This document shows, one piece after another, positions 37,311-48,777 of a stretch of 64,000 nucleotides of DNA. The position numbers and the translations under genes are program-made. The stretch spans positions 2,843,001 to 2,907,000 of the forward strand of contig NZ_CP036276.1 in assembly GCF_007747995.1 (NCBI RefSeq), read 5' to 3'. This DNA comes from Symmachiella dynata. GTDB taxonomy: Bacteria > Planctomycetota > Planctomycetia > Planctomycetales > Planctomycetaceae. Position 1 is the first letter of the stretch; each line of letters opens with the position of its first letter. Below the pieces are notes generated by a model, which did not search any database, was not told where the DNA came from, and worked only from the letters and a program-made list of their open reading frames with translations.

Positions 37311-37358
37311 CGTTCCCAAACTCTGTTTGGGAACGCATTTTCACGAAGCTCCGCTTCG
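37311..37358. repeat. Two hairpins of the same repeat family
   Basis: CGTTCCCAAAC-TCT-GTTTGGGAACG (37311-37335) and CGAAGC-TCC-GCTTCG (37344-37358) match the hairpins at 35552-35697. The gap just upstream (37175-37310) also contains CCACGGAGACACGGAGGGCA and GGCCGGTGGTCAGTGGCC, simple repeat-like sequences of no evident function. Confidence 0.65.
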
Positions 37359-37398
37359 CTGGTTTCGCGGCCGGTATTCCTCGACTGGCAAACGTTGC

Positions 37399-38106
37399 AT
37401 GACAAAAGATGCCGCATATTGGATCGAAGCTCGCCAGCGTGTCATTGAGATGCGCCGAATCGACTCGCGCCATGAATTGGTATTTGGTAGCAATGGCCAC
37501 AAGTATCAATTACTCAAACTTGTTTCTGAAGAACGGTTGTCGGATTTCGAATTGAAAAACGATGTGCAGATTCCCGCTGAATATCGATCGTTCTTAACAT
37601 CCTTCGGTGCCGGCGGCGCGGGGCCGGGTTACGGCGTCTACGACTTTCGTAAAGACGATTCGGCCGGTGTCGAGGGACGTTTTCATCTCACCGATTCCCA
37701 AGAATGGCCCGACGACGATGATGATCCGCTATGGGATTTACCGGGCCTGCTGGACATCTCCACGTCGGGTTGCAGCCATGACTGGTGGATTGAAATCAAT
37801 GGGCCACAACCCGGGACGATGTGGGTGAACGCAGGGGATCGATTGCTGCGTAGTGATTCATTTGGCACTTGGTACGAGCAATGGCTTGATCGAGTCGAAT
37901 GGGGCCTTCAGAAATTCAAGCTCATCACCGACATGATCGCTTCCGAAGCAAAGATTTCCGAAATTGCAGCCGAATGTGGTGTTGAGCCTAGGAAGTTCAC
38001 ATGGGATGGACTGGCCTACCTTCGCTTCGAAGGGATTCCAGGCTGCTACCAAGCCAATGGCAACTGCATTTGGTCTTACGATGTAGGCACTAGTTGGATC
38101 GCATAA
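37399..38106 (+). CDS. SMI1/KNR4-like protein
   Basis: A 235-residue soluble protein, started at MTKDAAYWIEARQ because the in-frame sequence before it lies in the repeat. The middle has the SMI1/KNR4 pattern: VSEERLSDFELKNDVQIPAEYRSFLTSFGAGGAGPGYGVYDF, a variable acidic loop, then LDISTSGCSHDWWIEINGPQPGTMWVNAG and a final FGTWYEQWLDRVEWGLQKF. Many bacterial members are immunity proteins for contact-dependent or polymorphic toxins, but there is no toxin gene beside it. The C-terminus (about 195-235) has extra strands. It begins a run of small genes; the next gene is 128 bases on. Confidence 0.75.
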   Translation: MTKDAAYWIEARQRVIEMRRIDSRHELVFGSNGHKYQLLKLVSEERLSDFELKNDVQIPAEYRSFLTSFGAGGAGPGYGVYDFRKDDSAGVEGRFHLTDSQEWPDDDDDPLWDLPGLLDISTSGCSHDWWIEINGPQPGTMWVNAGDRLLRSDSFGTWYEQWLDRVEWGLQKFKLITDMIASEAKISEIAAECGVEPRKFTWDGLAYLRFEGIPGCYQANGNCIWSYDVGTSWIA

Positions 38107-38234
38107 CGTGGCGACCTAAACAATTGATCAAGACCAGCGTCATTGACTGTCTTACCATCCGGTCCTGCTTTGCCCCCCTGTATGCTCGCCGTTTAGAAAA
38201 TCAATCGGCACGAGTTGCTGCACGAGAGAAATTC

Positions 38235-38552
38235 ATGGAGGTTTACTTTGTTTGCAAATCACATAAACAGGTGATTTCAGTCGGTGATGCCGATTTGGCA
38301 CATAAGCTCGTTTTCCATCACAATTGGGCTTCCTCGTCTGCGATCTTGGAGGCGATCACCCGCTTCATACGCGAACACGTGGAATGCGATGCTGGGTGGA
38401 TGTCGGAAAAATCACTCTATGATATGGAGTTGTTCGGATATCGACGAGTTGACAATCAATACGGCATTCCGTTCAAAGGACCGGATTATATGACGATTGA
38501 TGAAGCCACCCAGGCAATGCGTGAAAGGGCAGAGGGCGATGATAGGAAATGA
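38235..38552 (+). CDS. Small hypothetical protein
   Basis: A 105-residue soluble protein, started at MEVYFVCKSHKQVISVGDADL with GAGAGAA upstream; the longer in-frame version overlaps the preceding gene and looks non-coding. The sequence suggests a mixed alpha/beta fold (ILEAITRFIREHVECDAG, then YGIPFKGPDYM). I recognise no family. Its place after an SMI1/KNR4 gene makes a related small accessory role possible, but this is only context. Confidence 0.6.
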   Translation: MEVYFVCKSHKQVISVGDADLAHKLVFHHNWASSSAILEAITRFIREHVECDAGWMSEKSLYDMELFGYRRVDNQYGIPFKGPDYMTIDEATQAMRERAEGDDRK

Positions 38553-38647
38553 CCTAATCTCAAACAGCGTGGTTCGGTCGAGTTCGTCCTTGGTGTCAAA
38601 CTGCTCTATAGTCGGACCAACCGAAATAATGCATTAGGACCGCGTTC

Positions 38648-39157
38648 ATGAAACTCATCTCGCCGAACACGGCATACATCGAAAGTTACCGCTCAGCCCT
38701 GGCGGAGTTCGAGCAATCGGGCATCTCTGGGTTTTGGTATTCATTTGGGGCGATCGATGATCCGGAGGAATACGTTCGCAGCATTGCTCATTACACGCAT
38801 CGAAGCGGTGCGAGCGGCGGTGCAGTGCCGGCGAGTGTTTATTGGTTGGTGGATGGTGGGGAATTCATTGGGCATACGAGTCTCCGGCATGAGCTCAATC
38901 CGGCGCTTGAGCAGCATGGCGGGCACATCGGTTATGCCATCCGTCCGTCGAAACATCGCCAAGGTTATGGGCGAGCGATTTTGGAGTTCGCCCTACCAAT
39001 CGCGCACTCCTTGGGCATTCCACGTGCACTGGTGACGTGCGCTGCGGGTAATACGGCCTCGCGCAAGATCATTGAAAAGTGCGGCGGTGAATTTTTGGAC
39101 GAAGTCGATTGGCAGGGGACGACTGTGTTGCGTTTTTGGGTTGAGACTTCGCAATGA
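38648..39157 (+). CDS. GNAT family N-acetyltransferase
   Basis: A 169-residue acetyltransferase. VYWLVDGGEFIGHTSLRHELNP forms strands beta 2-4, and IGYAIRPSKHRQGYGRAILEFALPIAHSLGI (residues 94-124) is motif A, with RPSKHRQGYG binding the acetyl-CoA pyrophosphate. ALVTCAAGNTASRKIIEKCGGEF is motif B. The acceptor is unknown, since small amines, antibiotics and protein N-termini are all substrates in this superfamily. The gene is alone or last in the small-gene run, and convergent with the DUF486 gene, 24 bases away. Confidence 0.92.
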   Translation: MKLISPNTAYIESYRSALAEFEQSGISGFWYSFGAIDDPEEYVRSIAHYTHRSGASGGAVPASVYWLVDGGEFIGHTSLRHELNPALEQHGGHIGYAIRPSKHRQGYGRAILEFALPIAHSLGIPRALVTCAAGNTASRKIIEKCGGEFLDEVDWQGTTVLRFWVETSQ

Positions 39158-39181
39158 AAAATATGATTCGTCTGTGCAGCA

Positions 39182-39523
39182 TCATTTGCGAAACACGAAA
39201 TAAACCGCACCCGCTAGGCAGAGGGCTGCCCAGAGGTAATCGAGTTTGAGCGGCTGTTTCATGTAGTACAACGAAAAGGGGACAAAGACTGTCAGCGTGA
39301 TGACCTCTTGCATGATCTTCAGTTGCCCCAGCGAGAGGGCCGTGTAGCCGATGCGATTGGCGGGGACTTGTAGCAGGTATTCAAAAAATGCCAGCGACCA
39401 ACTGACTAGCACGGCCACGAACCACGGTTTGGTGTTGAGCTCTTTCAGATGAGCGTACCAAGCAAATGTCATAAACACGTTGGAGAGCAGCAACAGAAAT
39501 ACGGTTTTTCCGATCACCAGCAT
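39182..39523 (-). CDS. DUF486 (DMT-like) membrane protein
   Basis: A 113-residue membrane protein with four helices (VFLLLLSNVFMTFAWYAHL, WFVAVLVSWSLAFFEYLLQ, MQEVITLTVFVPFSLYYM, LWAALCLAGAVYFVF). The motif FAWYAHLKE near the front and PANRIGY in the loop are those of DUF486. The family is related to small drug/metabolite transporters, but no substrate is established. The start is backed by GGAGGA nine bases upstream. Confidence 0.92.
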   Translation of the reverse strand: MLVIGKTVFLLLLSNVFMTFAWYAHLKELNTKPWFVAVLVSWSLAFFEYLLQVPANRIGYTALSLGQLKIMQEVITLTVFVPFSLYYMKQPLKLDYLWAALCLAGAVYFVFRK

Positions 39524-39645
39524 CGGCGGATTTCCTCCGTTCAGTGCATCCCGCAGAGCAGGGCAGCTGTGGGGGCCCGATGGCTGTGGAGATGCAGTCT
39601 AGTTGGATTGCGCCGCACAATTGCGGTCGCGTTGTTCAAGGAGCG

Positions 39646-40917
39646 CTACGTTGACGTTTCACTCTCACCGGCGCTTGTGCGGATCCCCAGCGTAAACAGT
39701 AGCGAGACACCCGCAATCACGATGATATACCACGCCGGGGAGGTGAGGTCGCCGGATTGGGCGATGAGCCAGGTGTTGATCAGGGGAGCGGTGCCGCCAA
39801 AGATGGCGAGCGTAAGGTTGTAGCCCAGAGCCATGCCGCTGAAGCGGAGGCGCGGTGGGAAGAGTTCGGCCATGGCAACCGCCAACGTGGCTTGCAGCGC
39901 GCCGACGAAAACGGCGAAGGCGCTCATGGAGACAATGGTCGCCATTATCGTCCCACCATCGATCCAGCGGAACAACGGGTACGCCGTCAGGACCAGGGCC
40001 AGTGAACCGAAACTGAGCACGGACTTGTACCCAATGCGATCGGCTAAGCGACCGAAAAACGGCATCAAGATCAGCATCAGGAGCATGGTCAACGAATTGA
40101 TCAGCAGAGCGTGTGGGATCGGCGGTTTGACGAAGTGGGTGAGGTAGGTCGGCATCCAGACGAACAGCGAGTAGATCCCCACACCGAGGCTTAAGGAGAT
40201 TCCCGCCACTTGAAGCACGCGGAACGGCATTTCTTTGACCGCTTGGATCACCGGGCGGGATTCGATTTTTCCGGACGACTGCATGGCGACGAAATCGGAG
40301 GTCTCTTCCAGGCCACGGCGCATCCGCCAACCGACGATGCCGATCAACAGGCCGCCCAAAAACGGCAATCGCCAACCCCAGTCGGTAATCTGCTCGGTCG
40401 TGAGCAGCATGTGGATCAAGGTGGCCGTCGCCGACCCGAGCAGGATGCCGGCCACCGCTCCGAACATCGTCCAACTTCCCGAAGACGCACGGCGATCCGT
40501 CTCAGCGACCTCGACCAGATAGGTACAGGACCCAATGAATTCGCCGCCGACGGAGAGCCCCTGTGCCAGACGCAGAAGCACCAACAGGATCGGCGCCAAC
40601 AGGCCAACTTGGTCATGCGTGGGCAGAATGGTCATCAAAGAAGTGGGGATCGCCATGGCAGCGACGGACAGCTGCAGGGCGCGTTTGCGTCCTAGTCGGT
40701 CCCCCATTTGCCCAAAAAACATCCCGCCAATCGGCCGCGCCAGATAGCCGGCGGCAAATACGCCGAAGGTCTTAATCAGGCCGGACGTCGCATCAGACGA
40801 CGGAAAGAACTGGCTGCTCATAAAAGGCGCCAGGAAGCCGAACACAGCGAAGTCGTACCACTCCAGGACATTGCCGATCGCACCGGCGAACATTTTCTTT
40901 GTGCGGCTGTTGCTCAT
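39646..40917 (-). CDS. MFS transporter, metabolite:H+ symporter type
   Basis: A 423-residue permease of twelve membrane helices. I start it at MSNSRTKKMFAGAIGNVLEWYDF, which is the characteristic N-terminus of the MHS family (ProP, KgtP, ShiA); the ATG is 20 codons inside the longer frame. GYLARPIGGMFFGQMGDRLGRKRAL holds the loop 2-3 motif, and LRLAQGLSVGGEFIGSCTYLVE is helix 5. Members take up osmolytes, dicarboxylates or sugar acids with protons; the substrate is not clear here. It is followed on the same strand by the DUF486 gene after 122 bases. Confidence 0.93.
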   Translation of the reverse strand: MSNSRTKKMFAGAIGNVLEWYDFAVFGFLAPFMSSQFFPSSDATSGLIKTFGVFAAGYLARPIGGMFFGQMGDRLGRKRALQLSVAAMAIPTSLMTILPTHDQVGLLAPILLVLLRLAQGLSVGGEFIGSCTYLVEVAETDRRASSGSWTMFGAVAGILLGSATATLIHMLLTTEQITDWGWRLPFLGGLLIGIVGWRMRRGLEETSDFVAMQSSGKIESRPVIQAVKEMPFRVLQVAGISLSLGVGIYSLFVWMPTYLTHFVKPPIPHALLINSLTMLLMLILMPFFGRLADRIGYKSVLSFGSLALVLTAYPLFRWIDGGTIMATIVSMSAFAVFVGALQATLAVAMAELFPPRLRFSGMALGYNLTLAIFGGTAPLINTWLIAQSGDLTSPAWYIIVIAGVSLLFTLGIRTSAGESETST

Positions 40918-41039
40918 GGGGACGTCCTTGTGCGAGCCTATTGATTGTGGTGGCGATGAAATGATGTCGCCTACCACGGGTGAGCTTCCATGCGCTGCTG
41001 ACCGGGGACGCGTGAATCGTCACAGGCCCCCAACTTATC

Positions 41040-42659
41040 TTACTGGCCGCCAAACTGCCCGAGTTCGTACTTGGCTCCGCGGTAGGCCGAGAGGTAGTTG
41101 GCATTTGTGGCGATGGCGGCTTCGAAGTGCTTATTGGCAGCTTCTGTGTTGCCGGCCATCAAATCGCGTTGGCCGATATAGAATTGGGCTTCGCACTGTT
41201 GGGCTGCGGAGATACGCTCGTCCTGCACCGCATTGGCGGCGGCGAGCATTTCTTCACCGGTTGTTTGACCTAGCAAAAATCGACTAACAGTGGCCACCCA
41301 GCCTTGGGGGCCTTTTCCGGAGTCGAGCAGTGCTTGGAGTTCCGCGTGGGCTTCTTCCGTTTTTCCAGCGCGCTCCAGTGCCAAGCAGCGCCAGACCGAT
41401 AAATGCAGGGCGGTCGGTTGGAGTTGGAGTGCTTGTTGGAAATCCCGAGCCGATTCGTTGAACTGCTTGGCGAAAAATCTTGCGAATCCGCGGTTGGCGA
41501 ATGCGGTGGCGTCTTTGGGGTTGAGTTCGAGTTGTCGAGAAAAATCAGCGATGGCGGGTTCGGATTTCCCGAGCGACATGCGGGCTGTGCCTCGCAGGCT
41601 CAATGCCAGCGACATCCGCGGATTGAGGCCGACCGCCGTGTTGAAATCAGTCTCGGCCGCTTCGTCTTCCCCTTTGTCGATCAGGCAGAAACCGCGATTG
41701 ATGTATCCCATCGCAAAGTCACTCTGAATTGCGACCGCTTGCGTAAAGTCGGCAATTGCCTCGTCCAACTGGCCTTGCTGGCGAAGGAAGACGCCCCGTT
41801 CGTTGAAGATTGTTGCGCTGCGAGGAAATTCCTGGACAGCGGCGGTATAGGCGGCTGTGGCCCCCGCGACATCTCCGGAGACGGCCAACAATTTGGCCAT
41901 GTTGATGTGCGACCCCATTTGCTTGGGGTTGTATTTAATGGCTTGGGCATAGTCGGCAATCGCATCCCGTCGTCGCTCGGCTTGCTCGGCACGGAAGGCT
42001 CGCAAATCCTCAGGTGTAGCAGCTGTCTGGTCAAACAGCATGGAATCGACGAGGTTGGCTTGCTCGCGTGCGAACGCGCGTTGGTATAGCAGGCTCGACT
42101 TGTCGGTTTTATCGACATTGGGTCTCTCGATGATTGTTCCTGCGGTTTTGATCGACGTATCCGCATGGGAGGGTTTTCGTTCCAAAATCGCCAAGCAGGA
42201 CATTCCGTACAGGTAAGGGATATACAGATTGGAGAATTTGTCATCTCCACCCCGAATCGCCAGGGCTTGGCGGGCATCTTGGATCCCTTCGCGAATCAGC
42301 AAGCGATCCGCGGATTGCCGCCCCAATTCGATTTTCGCGCTGGCACGCAGGTAGAAGGAAACGGGATCTTTCGGCTCGACATTCAACACCTGCGTCGCGA
42401 CCTTAATGGCTTCGCGGTATTGTCCTTTTTGATAGTAGTCAAAGCCGCGTTGACGGATTGCTTCGTGCGGCGACTGAGGTTGTCGAAGGTTGTTGGGTTG
42501 TTGAAACGGAAATTGCGCGACTGCTGTCGATTGCAGCGATACCAGGACAATCAACAATGCGGCACAGCGGCCCACAGACATCACACCGAAGTGCCAAGAT
42601 GGCAGTTGCCGTCGCTTCGAAACACGGAAACCGTCGGTGGATTGTTGAAGATCGTTCAT
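41040..42659 (-). CDS. Tetratricopeptide-repeat protein, secreted or periplasmic
   Basis: A 539-residue protein with about nine to ten TPR units. I start it at MNDLQQSTDGF, where GGAAAG is upstream; the longer frame adds 27 residues that look untranslated. Residues 20-48 include a signal-like stretch (CAALLIVLVSLQSTAVA). TPR units begin near residue 65 (AIRQRGFDYYQKGQYREAIKVATQVLNVEPKDP) and continue with typical forms such as AIADYAQAIKYNPKQMGSHINMAKLLAVSGD. TPRs mediate protein contacts; the partners are unknown. It is the first gene on the minus strand facing the nusA operon. Confidence 0.85.
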   Translation of the reverse strand: MNDLQQSTDGFRVSKRRQLPSWHFGVMSVGRCAALLIVLVSLQSTAVAQFPFQQPNNLRQPQSPHEAIRQRGFDYYQKGQYREAIKVATQVLNVEPKDPVSFYLRASAKIELGRQSADRLLIREGIQDARQALAIRGGDDKFSNLYIPYLYGMSCLAILERKPSHADTSIKTAGTIIERPNVDKTDKSSLLYQRAFAREQANLVDSMLFDQTAATPEDLRAFRAEQAERRRDAIADYAQAIKYNPKQMGSHINMAKLLAVSGDVAGATAAYTAAVQEFPRSATIFNERGVFLRQQGQLDEAIADFTQAVAIQSDFAMGYINRGFCLIDKGEDEAAETDFNTAVGLNPRMSLALSLRGTARMSLGKSEPAIADFSRQLELNPKDATAFANRGFARFFAKQFNESARDFQQALQLQPTALHLSVWRCLALERAGKTEEAHAELQALLDSGKGPQGWVATVSRFLLGQTTGEEMLAAANAVQDERISAAQQCEAQFYIGQRDLMAGNTEAANKHFEAAIATNANYLSAYRGAKYELGQFGGQ

Positions 42660-42950
42660 CGAAACTAATTCTTTCCGTGGATTTGGTGACTTGGTCTTAT
42701 GAGCAACATTGCGGAAGCCGTGGTTGTTGTTTTGTGTCATGCGGCGGCGCGATTGTCAATGCGGCGAGTGATTGCGACGGGTGATAGAATTGAAATATTT
42801 AGAAGTCACCGACGAGATCGCTGTGGCAAAGTGTCCTGTAAGCCAAAGAGTGGGAACCGAAGTGGGGCAGGCCGGTGAAGCAGCGTCGGCTGGGGGCTTG
42901 GGAATCTCGATTTCCGGGGGGAATTCGTAGGTGGAATAGTCCTAAACTCC

Positions 42951-42979
42951 TTGACAGTTTGACTTCGGGACATTATTCT
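42951..42979 (+). promoter_or_regulatory. Near-consensus sigma70 promoter upstream of nusA
   Basis: TTGACA at 42951-42956 and TATTCT at 42974-42979 are 17 bases apart. The -35 is a full match and the -10 matches four of six. Transcription would start near 42986, about 730 bases before the nusA ATG, and the intrinsic terminator at 43401 would lie in its path. Confidence 0.65.
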
Positions 42980-43400
42980 CAACGAGTCCTGGAAGGTTTG
43001 TGGGATGTCCTGCTGCGTTTTGCGGTAGGGCAAGAGGTCGCGTTACAGCGTATCCCATGACATTTTGAACGAAGTTGTTAAAATTGTTTTGACAGTCACT
43101 GCTGCTGGGACACGGTTTTTTTAGCAAAACGGCTGTTGGAATGGGAATCAAAATTGACGTCATTTCCCGGAAATTTCCTCGGGTTTGTAGTAATGAGGAA
43201 GTCCGGCAAATGAAGACAAAGAGTCCAAGGTTTCGTGGGATCGTCCTTGCGCGGCCTTTTACTTTGTCTCCATGGGGTTTCGAGAATGTAAGTGTTTAGC
43301 GACATCTCTGGCCCGTGCCTTTAAGTCAAAGGCGCATTGTGCGATTTCGGCGACATGTGAGTGTTGTCGCGCGCCGTGCGAAATTGGCGAAGGCGGTGAC

Positions 43401-43427
43401 AAAGTGGGACTCGTGCCCACTTTTTTT
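43401..43427 (+). terminator. Intrinsic terminator or attenuator in nusA leader
   Basis: AAAGTGGG pairs with CCCACTTT around a seven-base loop and is followed by a run of T (seven in all). It stands about 290 bases upstream of nusA, downstream of the promoter. It either ends a short RNA or acts as an attenuator on the operon. Confidence 0.75.
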
Positions 43428-43716
43428 CGTTGGTGGGTTTGGAAATGGTGTGAGTTGTCGGAGTAGGGTGTTGCTGTCGTGTGGGGGCGTAGGCACTGGG
43501 GCCTGTTTATTAAGGTTGCAGTGTTGGTTTGCTCGGTTTTCCATTGGGATTGCCCGGGACGCACTCACTCGTGATGGGCAGTGTGGCATGAAGCGGCGCG
43601 GCATGAAGTGGACGCGAGACATCGTGAGCGACGGCGGGTGAAGATGAACGAAATCGTCGGTACTTCCGGCATTGGGATGGCCCACCGGAGCAAGCGACTG
43701 ACGAGGAAGGACAAAC

Positions 43717-45393
<1,677 letters not shown>

Positions 45394-45726
45394 TACATAG
45401 TAGCGATTCCAAAGCTTGCAGACGGCCATTGGGCATCTCCGAAGACGGGGTGGTAACGGCGTTTGCAGGGTCGGAATTTGGATCAATGCTGTTGTCAGGG
45501 GATTTGGCGGTCAAAACGATCGCGGTAATGGACCAGACACGGCATCGTTGCCTCATTTCGGGCGACAACAGAAGTCTTTAGCGGTACGAGCTGCTCGTGC
45601 CGGTCACTTACAAAACGCTTCATTATCCAAGAGATGCCGAGTTCTGACTGGCTGAGGCTGGTTTCGGGGCAGAGGCAAACAGGATTTGAAGCCGTAATTT
45701 GGACGGTTTATCCGGGGAGTTTTGGA
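45394..45726. other. Spacer between nusA and infB
   Basis: 333 bases with no gene I trust. The ylxR/L7Ae genes found here in many Gram-positive bacteria are absent. Frames at 45416-45655 look non-coding. No terminator is visible, so infB may be read from the nusA transcript. Confidence 0.4.
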
Positions 45727-48627
45727 TTGAAGGTTCGGATCTTCGCTCTTGCCAAAGAGTTGAAAATGGACAGCAAGGAGCTGATCGATCTTTGCCGAAA
45801 GGCGGGGATTGAGATCAAAAACTCAGCCCTTGCCAGCATTTCGGGGGAAGAGCGAGACAAAGTTTTGGCAGCTGTTCAGAAAAGCGACTCCGTAGCAACG
45901 GCGCCGTCTAGTGCTACCGGTCCGCTGGCGCCAGTCCGTGAGAAACCACCTGTGGGTTCCTCGGCCAAGGTTCCAGAAATTAAAGTCATTCCCTCAAAGC
46001 CGGCAAAGCCTCGTGCGAAACCGCCCGAGGAAAAACCACCCGAGGAAAAACCGGAAGAGGCTCCTGCACCCGTTGCGGAGAAACCGATTTCCAAACCTCG
46101 TGACTTAGCTGCCGAGCAAATGATGGTGCCGGTGGAAAGCGCCTCGATGCGGTCCGCCGAAGGTAAGGCTGCCGCCGCCGGTCCGTTGGCGGGAATGCGA
46201 GCGAAAAAGGACGCGGTCGAAGAAGCACCTCCAGCAGCGGAAGAACCGCCAGTCGTCGGGGATGCGCCAGCCGAGGAACCGCCCGCCGTCGAGACGGAGC
46301 CGAAATCCGATACTCCTTCGACGGATGTGGCTCCCATGCGTCGCGGTGACTACATTCCGCCTGCCGGTCATGGTGGTGCGGGAATGAAATCGGTCACTCC
46401 GATGGCTCCCATTGGTAGTGCGGCGGATGCCTCACCACCTGCGACAGAAAAACAACCACGCAGGCGCAAATCGCCGCGGTTGCCGAGTTTGGCCGCCCCG
46501 GCCATGGCAAAGCCGCCCGTGGCGCCGCCTAAACCCACAGAAGCGCCGGCCCAAAAACCGGATATCCGCCTGCCTACCGATGTGATGACGCAGTCTCGAC
46601 CGCTGCAAGAATACGTCAAACAGCACGCGGAAGAGAAGAAGAAAAAGAAGTCGGGCATTGTTCCCGCATCACCGATTTCCCCCGAAGAACGCAAGCAGAA
46701 CAAACGGGGCGCAGGGTTGATCGAAACCCGCGAAACCCGTCAAGGCAAGCGTAAGCGTCGAGGTGGACGAGATGATGATGACCGGCGTCCCCGGCGTGGT
46801 ATGCGTCGCAAGTCGCGGCCCACGTCCACGATCCCGTTAAAGACGTCGGCTAAGATCGAATTTCCGATCACGATTCGCTCTCTATCCGAGGCGATCGGCC
46901 GGCCCGCTAAAACGCTGATGACGATGATGTTCCAGCGAGGCGAGCCATTGACAATCAATGCCAGCTTGGATGAAGAAACGGCCATCGAACTGTCCATGGA
47001 GTGCGGCGTCGATCTCGAGGTGCGTCACGAGCGGGACATTGAACTGGAATTGGTTGAAAAACTGACCGGCGGTGACGGCGATGTGGAAGGCGAAACAATT
47101 CGCCCGACGATTGTCACAATCCTGGGTCACGTTGACCACGGTAAGACCACTTTGCTGGATGCGTTGCGTTCGGCAAACGTTGCCGATGGCGAAGCCGGGG
47201 GAATTACGCAGCACATCGCCGCATATCAAGTCGAACACGAAGGGCAAAAGATTACCTTCGTCGATACACCGGGTCACGCGGCCTTTGGTGAGATGCGGGC
47301 ACGTGGTGCCAACGTCACAGACATCGTCGTATTGGTCGTTGCGGCCGATGACGGCGTCATGCCGCAGACCAAGGAAGCCATCAGCCATGCCAAAGCGGCC
47401 GGTGTGCCGATCATTGTGGCCATGAACAAAATCGACCTGCAAGGGGTCGACGAACAGCGCGTACTGCAAGAATTGTCGACGAATAACGTCTTGCCCGCCG
47501 AGTGGGGTGGGGATTACGAAGTCATACGGACCTCTGCCACGACGCGTCAAGGTTTGGACGAGTTGTTGCACACCATCGTGCTGACGGCCGAATTGCATGA
47601 ATATAAAGGCAATCCAAACGTTCCGGCGCATGGCGTTTGTCTGGAAGCGTTCCGAGACGAAGGACGCGGTGTGCTGGCTTGGTTGATTGTTCAACAAGGG
47701 ACGTTGCGCATCGGTGATGATGTCTTGTGCGGACCGGCTTACGGTCGGATCCGGGCGATGTACGACGATCATGGAAACGAATTGGAGGAGGCGCCGCCCA
47801 GTACTCCGATCAAAGTTTCCGGTCTGGACGTCGTTCCCGGTGCAGGAGATCACTTCTTCGCAATGGCCGATATTGACGAAGCCCGCGAGGCGGCGGAGTC
47901 GCGTCGCCAACGGGGGCGTGCGGAATCTCTGGCAGGACGTGGTTTGCCGCGGACGCTGGAAGACATCCTCAATCAGGCCAAAGAGGGCGACGTTCAAGAT
48001 CTGCCGTTGATTATCAAAGCCGATACCCCTGGTTCGGGCGAAGCTCTGCGTAGCGAAATCGAGAAGTTGGACCACCCGGAAGTGCGTGTGGAAATCGTGC
48101 ACGAAGGGGTCGGTGGTGTGAATGAAAGCGACGTGACGTTGGCCAGTGCCACCGGCGCGATTATCGTTGCGTTCCATGTGGTCGCGGAAGACCGTGCGGC
48201 TGCATTGGCCGACAAAGAGGGGGTCGAAATTCGGCGTTACAGCATCATTTATGAAGTCTCCGATGACATCAAGGCGGCCTTGGAAGGCTTGTTGCGACCG
48301 GAATTGCGGGATGTGCCCACCGGACGCGTTTTGGTGCTTAAGACATTTAGTATCAGCCGTTTCGGAACGATTGCTGGTTGCCGTGTGCTGAATGGCACGA
48401 TTGACCGGAACAACCGCATGCACGTGATCCGTGACCAAAAAGTGCTGAACAACTATAGAATTGCGTCACTTAAGCGAGAGAAAGACGACGTCAAGGAAGT
48501 CCGCGACGGCATGGAGTGTGGAATTCGTCTGGAAGGGTTTAATGACGTGAAAGAAGGAGACCTGTTGGAAGCTTACCGGGTCGAAGAAGTCAAACGAACG
48601 CTTGAGTCCACGGCGGCAGGCTCTTAA
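45727..48627 (+). CDS. infB: Translation initiation factor IF-2
   Basis: A 966-residue GTPase that brings initiator tRNA to the ribosome. I use the TTG at 45727: GGGGAG lies seven bases upstream, and translation gives the family's own start, [23 protein letters not shown] longer frame to 45634 adds 31 residues unrelated to IF-2. An N-terminal IF2_N domain (1-50) is followed by a Pro/Ala/Glu-rich linker (60-330) with PPEEK repeats, a second IF2_N domain, and the G domain from residue 467 ([15 protein letters not shown]), with [20 protein letters not shown] and NKID. Domains II-IV complete the protein. It follows nusA and precedes rbfA. Confidence 0.97.
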   Translation: MKVRIFALAKELKMDSKELIDLCRKAGIEIKNSALASISGEERDKVLAAVQKSDSVATAPSSATGPLAPVREKPPVGSSAKVPEIKVIPSKPAKPRAKPPEEKPPEEKPEEAPAPVAEKPISKPRDLAAEQMMVPVESASMRSAEGKAAAAGPLAGMRAKKDAVEEAPPAAEEPPVVGDAPAEEPPAVETEPKSDTPSTDVAPMRRGDYIPPAGHGGAGMKSVTPMAPIGSAADASPPATEKQPRRRKSPRLPSLAAPAMAKPPVAPPKPTEAPAQKPDIRLPTDVMTQSRPLQEYVKQHAEEKKKKKSGIVPASPISPEERKQNKRGAGLIETRETRQGKRKRRGGRDDDDRRPRRGMRRKSRPTSTIPLKTSAKIEFPITIRSLSEAIGRPAKTLMTMMFQRGEPLTINASLDEETAIELSMECGVDLEVRHERDIELELVEKLTGGDGDVEGETIRPTIVTILGHVDHGKTTLLDALRSANVADGEAGGITQHIAAYQVEHEGQKITFVDTPGHAAFGEMRARGANVTDIVVLVVAADDGVMPQTKEAISHAKAAGVPIIVAMNKIDLQGVDEQRVLQELSTNNVLPAEWGGDYEVIRTSATTRQGLDELLHTIVLTAELHEYKGNPNVPAHGVCLEAFRDEGRGVLAWLIVQQGTLRIGDDVLCGPAYGRIRAMYDDHGNELEEAPPSTPIKVSGLDVVPGAGDHFFAMADIDEAREAAESRRQRGRAESLAGRGLPRTLEDILNQAKEGDVQDLPLIIKADTPGSGEALRSEIEKLDHPEVRVEIVHEGVGGVNESDVTLASATGAIIVAFHVVAEDRAAALADKEGVEIRRYSIIYEVSDDIKAALEGLLRPELRDVPTGRVLVLKTFSISRFGTIAGCRVLNGTIDRNNRMHVIRDQKVLNNYRIASLKREKDDVKEVRDGMECGIRLEGFNDVKEGDLLEAYRVEEVKRTLESTAAGS

Positions 48628-48777
48628 CGGCAACAACCGCGCCGCCGACAGGTGGGCGTGGTTCCGTACGATCCGGGTTGCGCAGGCCGCAGCACTAGTG
48701 ACCACAAACCGACCGCGTATGCTCGATGAACAAGAGTGGCGCGAGGTTGGTTCCCCTGACATTTGGACGGTTGATTC

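Larger units (their letters stand above)
42660..43716. other. Divergent spacer with nusA leader, no gene
   Basis: These 1057 bases separate the TPR and nusA genes. No frame resembles rimP, the usual first gene of this cluster. The right part holds a promoter at 42951-42979, several stem-loops (GACAAAG/CTTTGTC at 43215-43268, GCCTTT/AAAGGC at 43317-43333) and an intrinsic terminator at 43401-43427. It is probably a long structured leader, or a separate small RNA followed by nusA. Confidence 0.5.

Noticed and set aside
42871-42895. CAGGCCGGTGAAGCAGC, resembling the SRP RNA loop
   Set aside because: The second GG strand that closes the loop is missing, and the flanking helix does not form.
43195-43207. 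GAGGAAGTCCGGC, resembling part of the RNase P RNA core
   Set aside because: The 3' partner strand (ACAGNA-type) and the surrounding helices were not found in the following 400 bases, so the match is probably chance.
43272-43641. Short frames in the nusA leader
   Set aside because: They cross the intrinsic terminator and have chance-like composition.
42660-43716. A hidden rimP gene before nusA
   Set aside because: No frame of suitable length with RimP-like sequence on the plus strand was seen.
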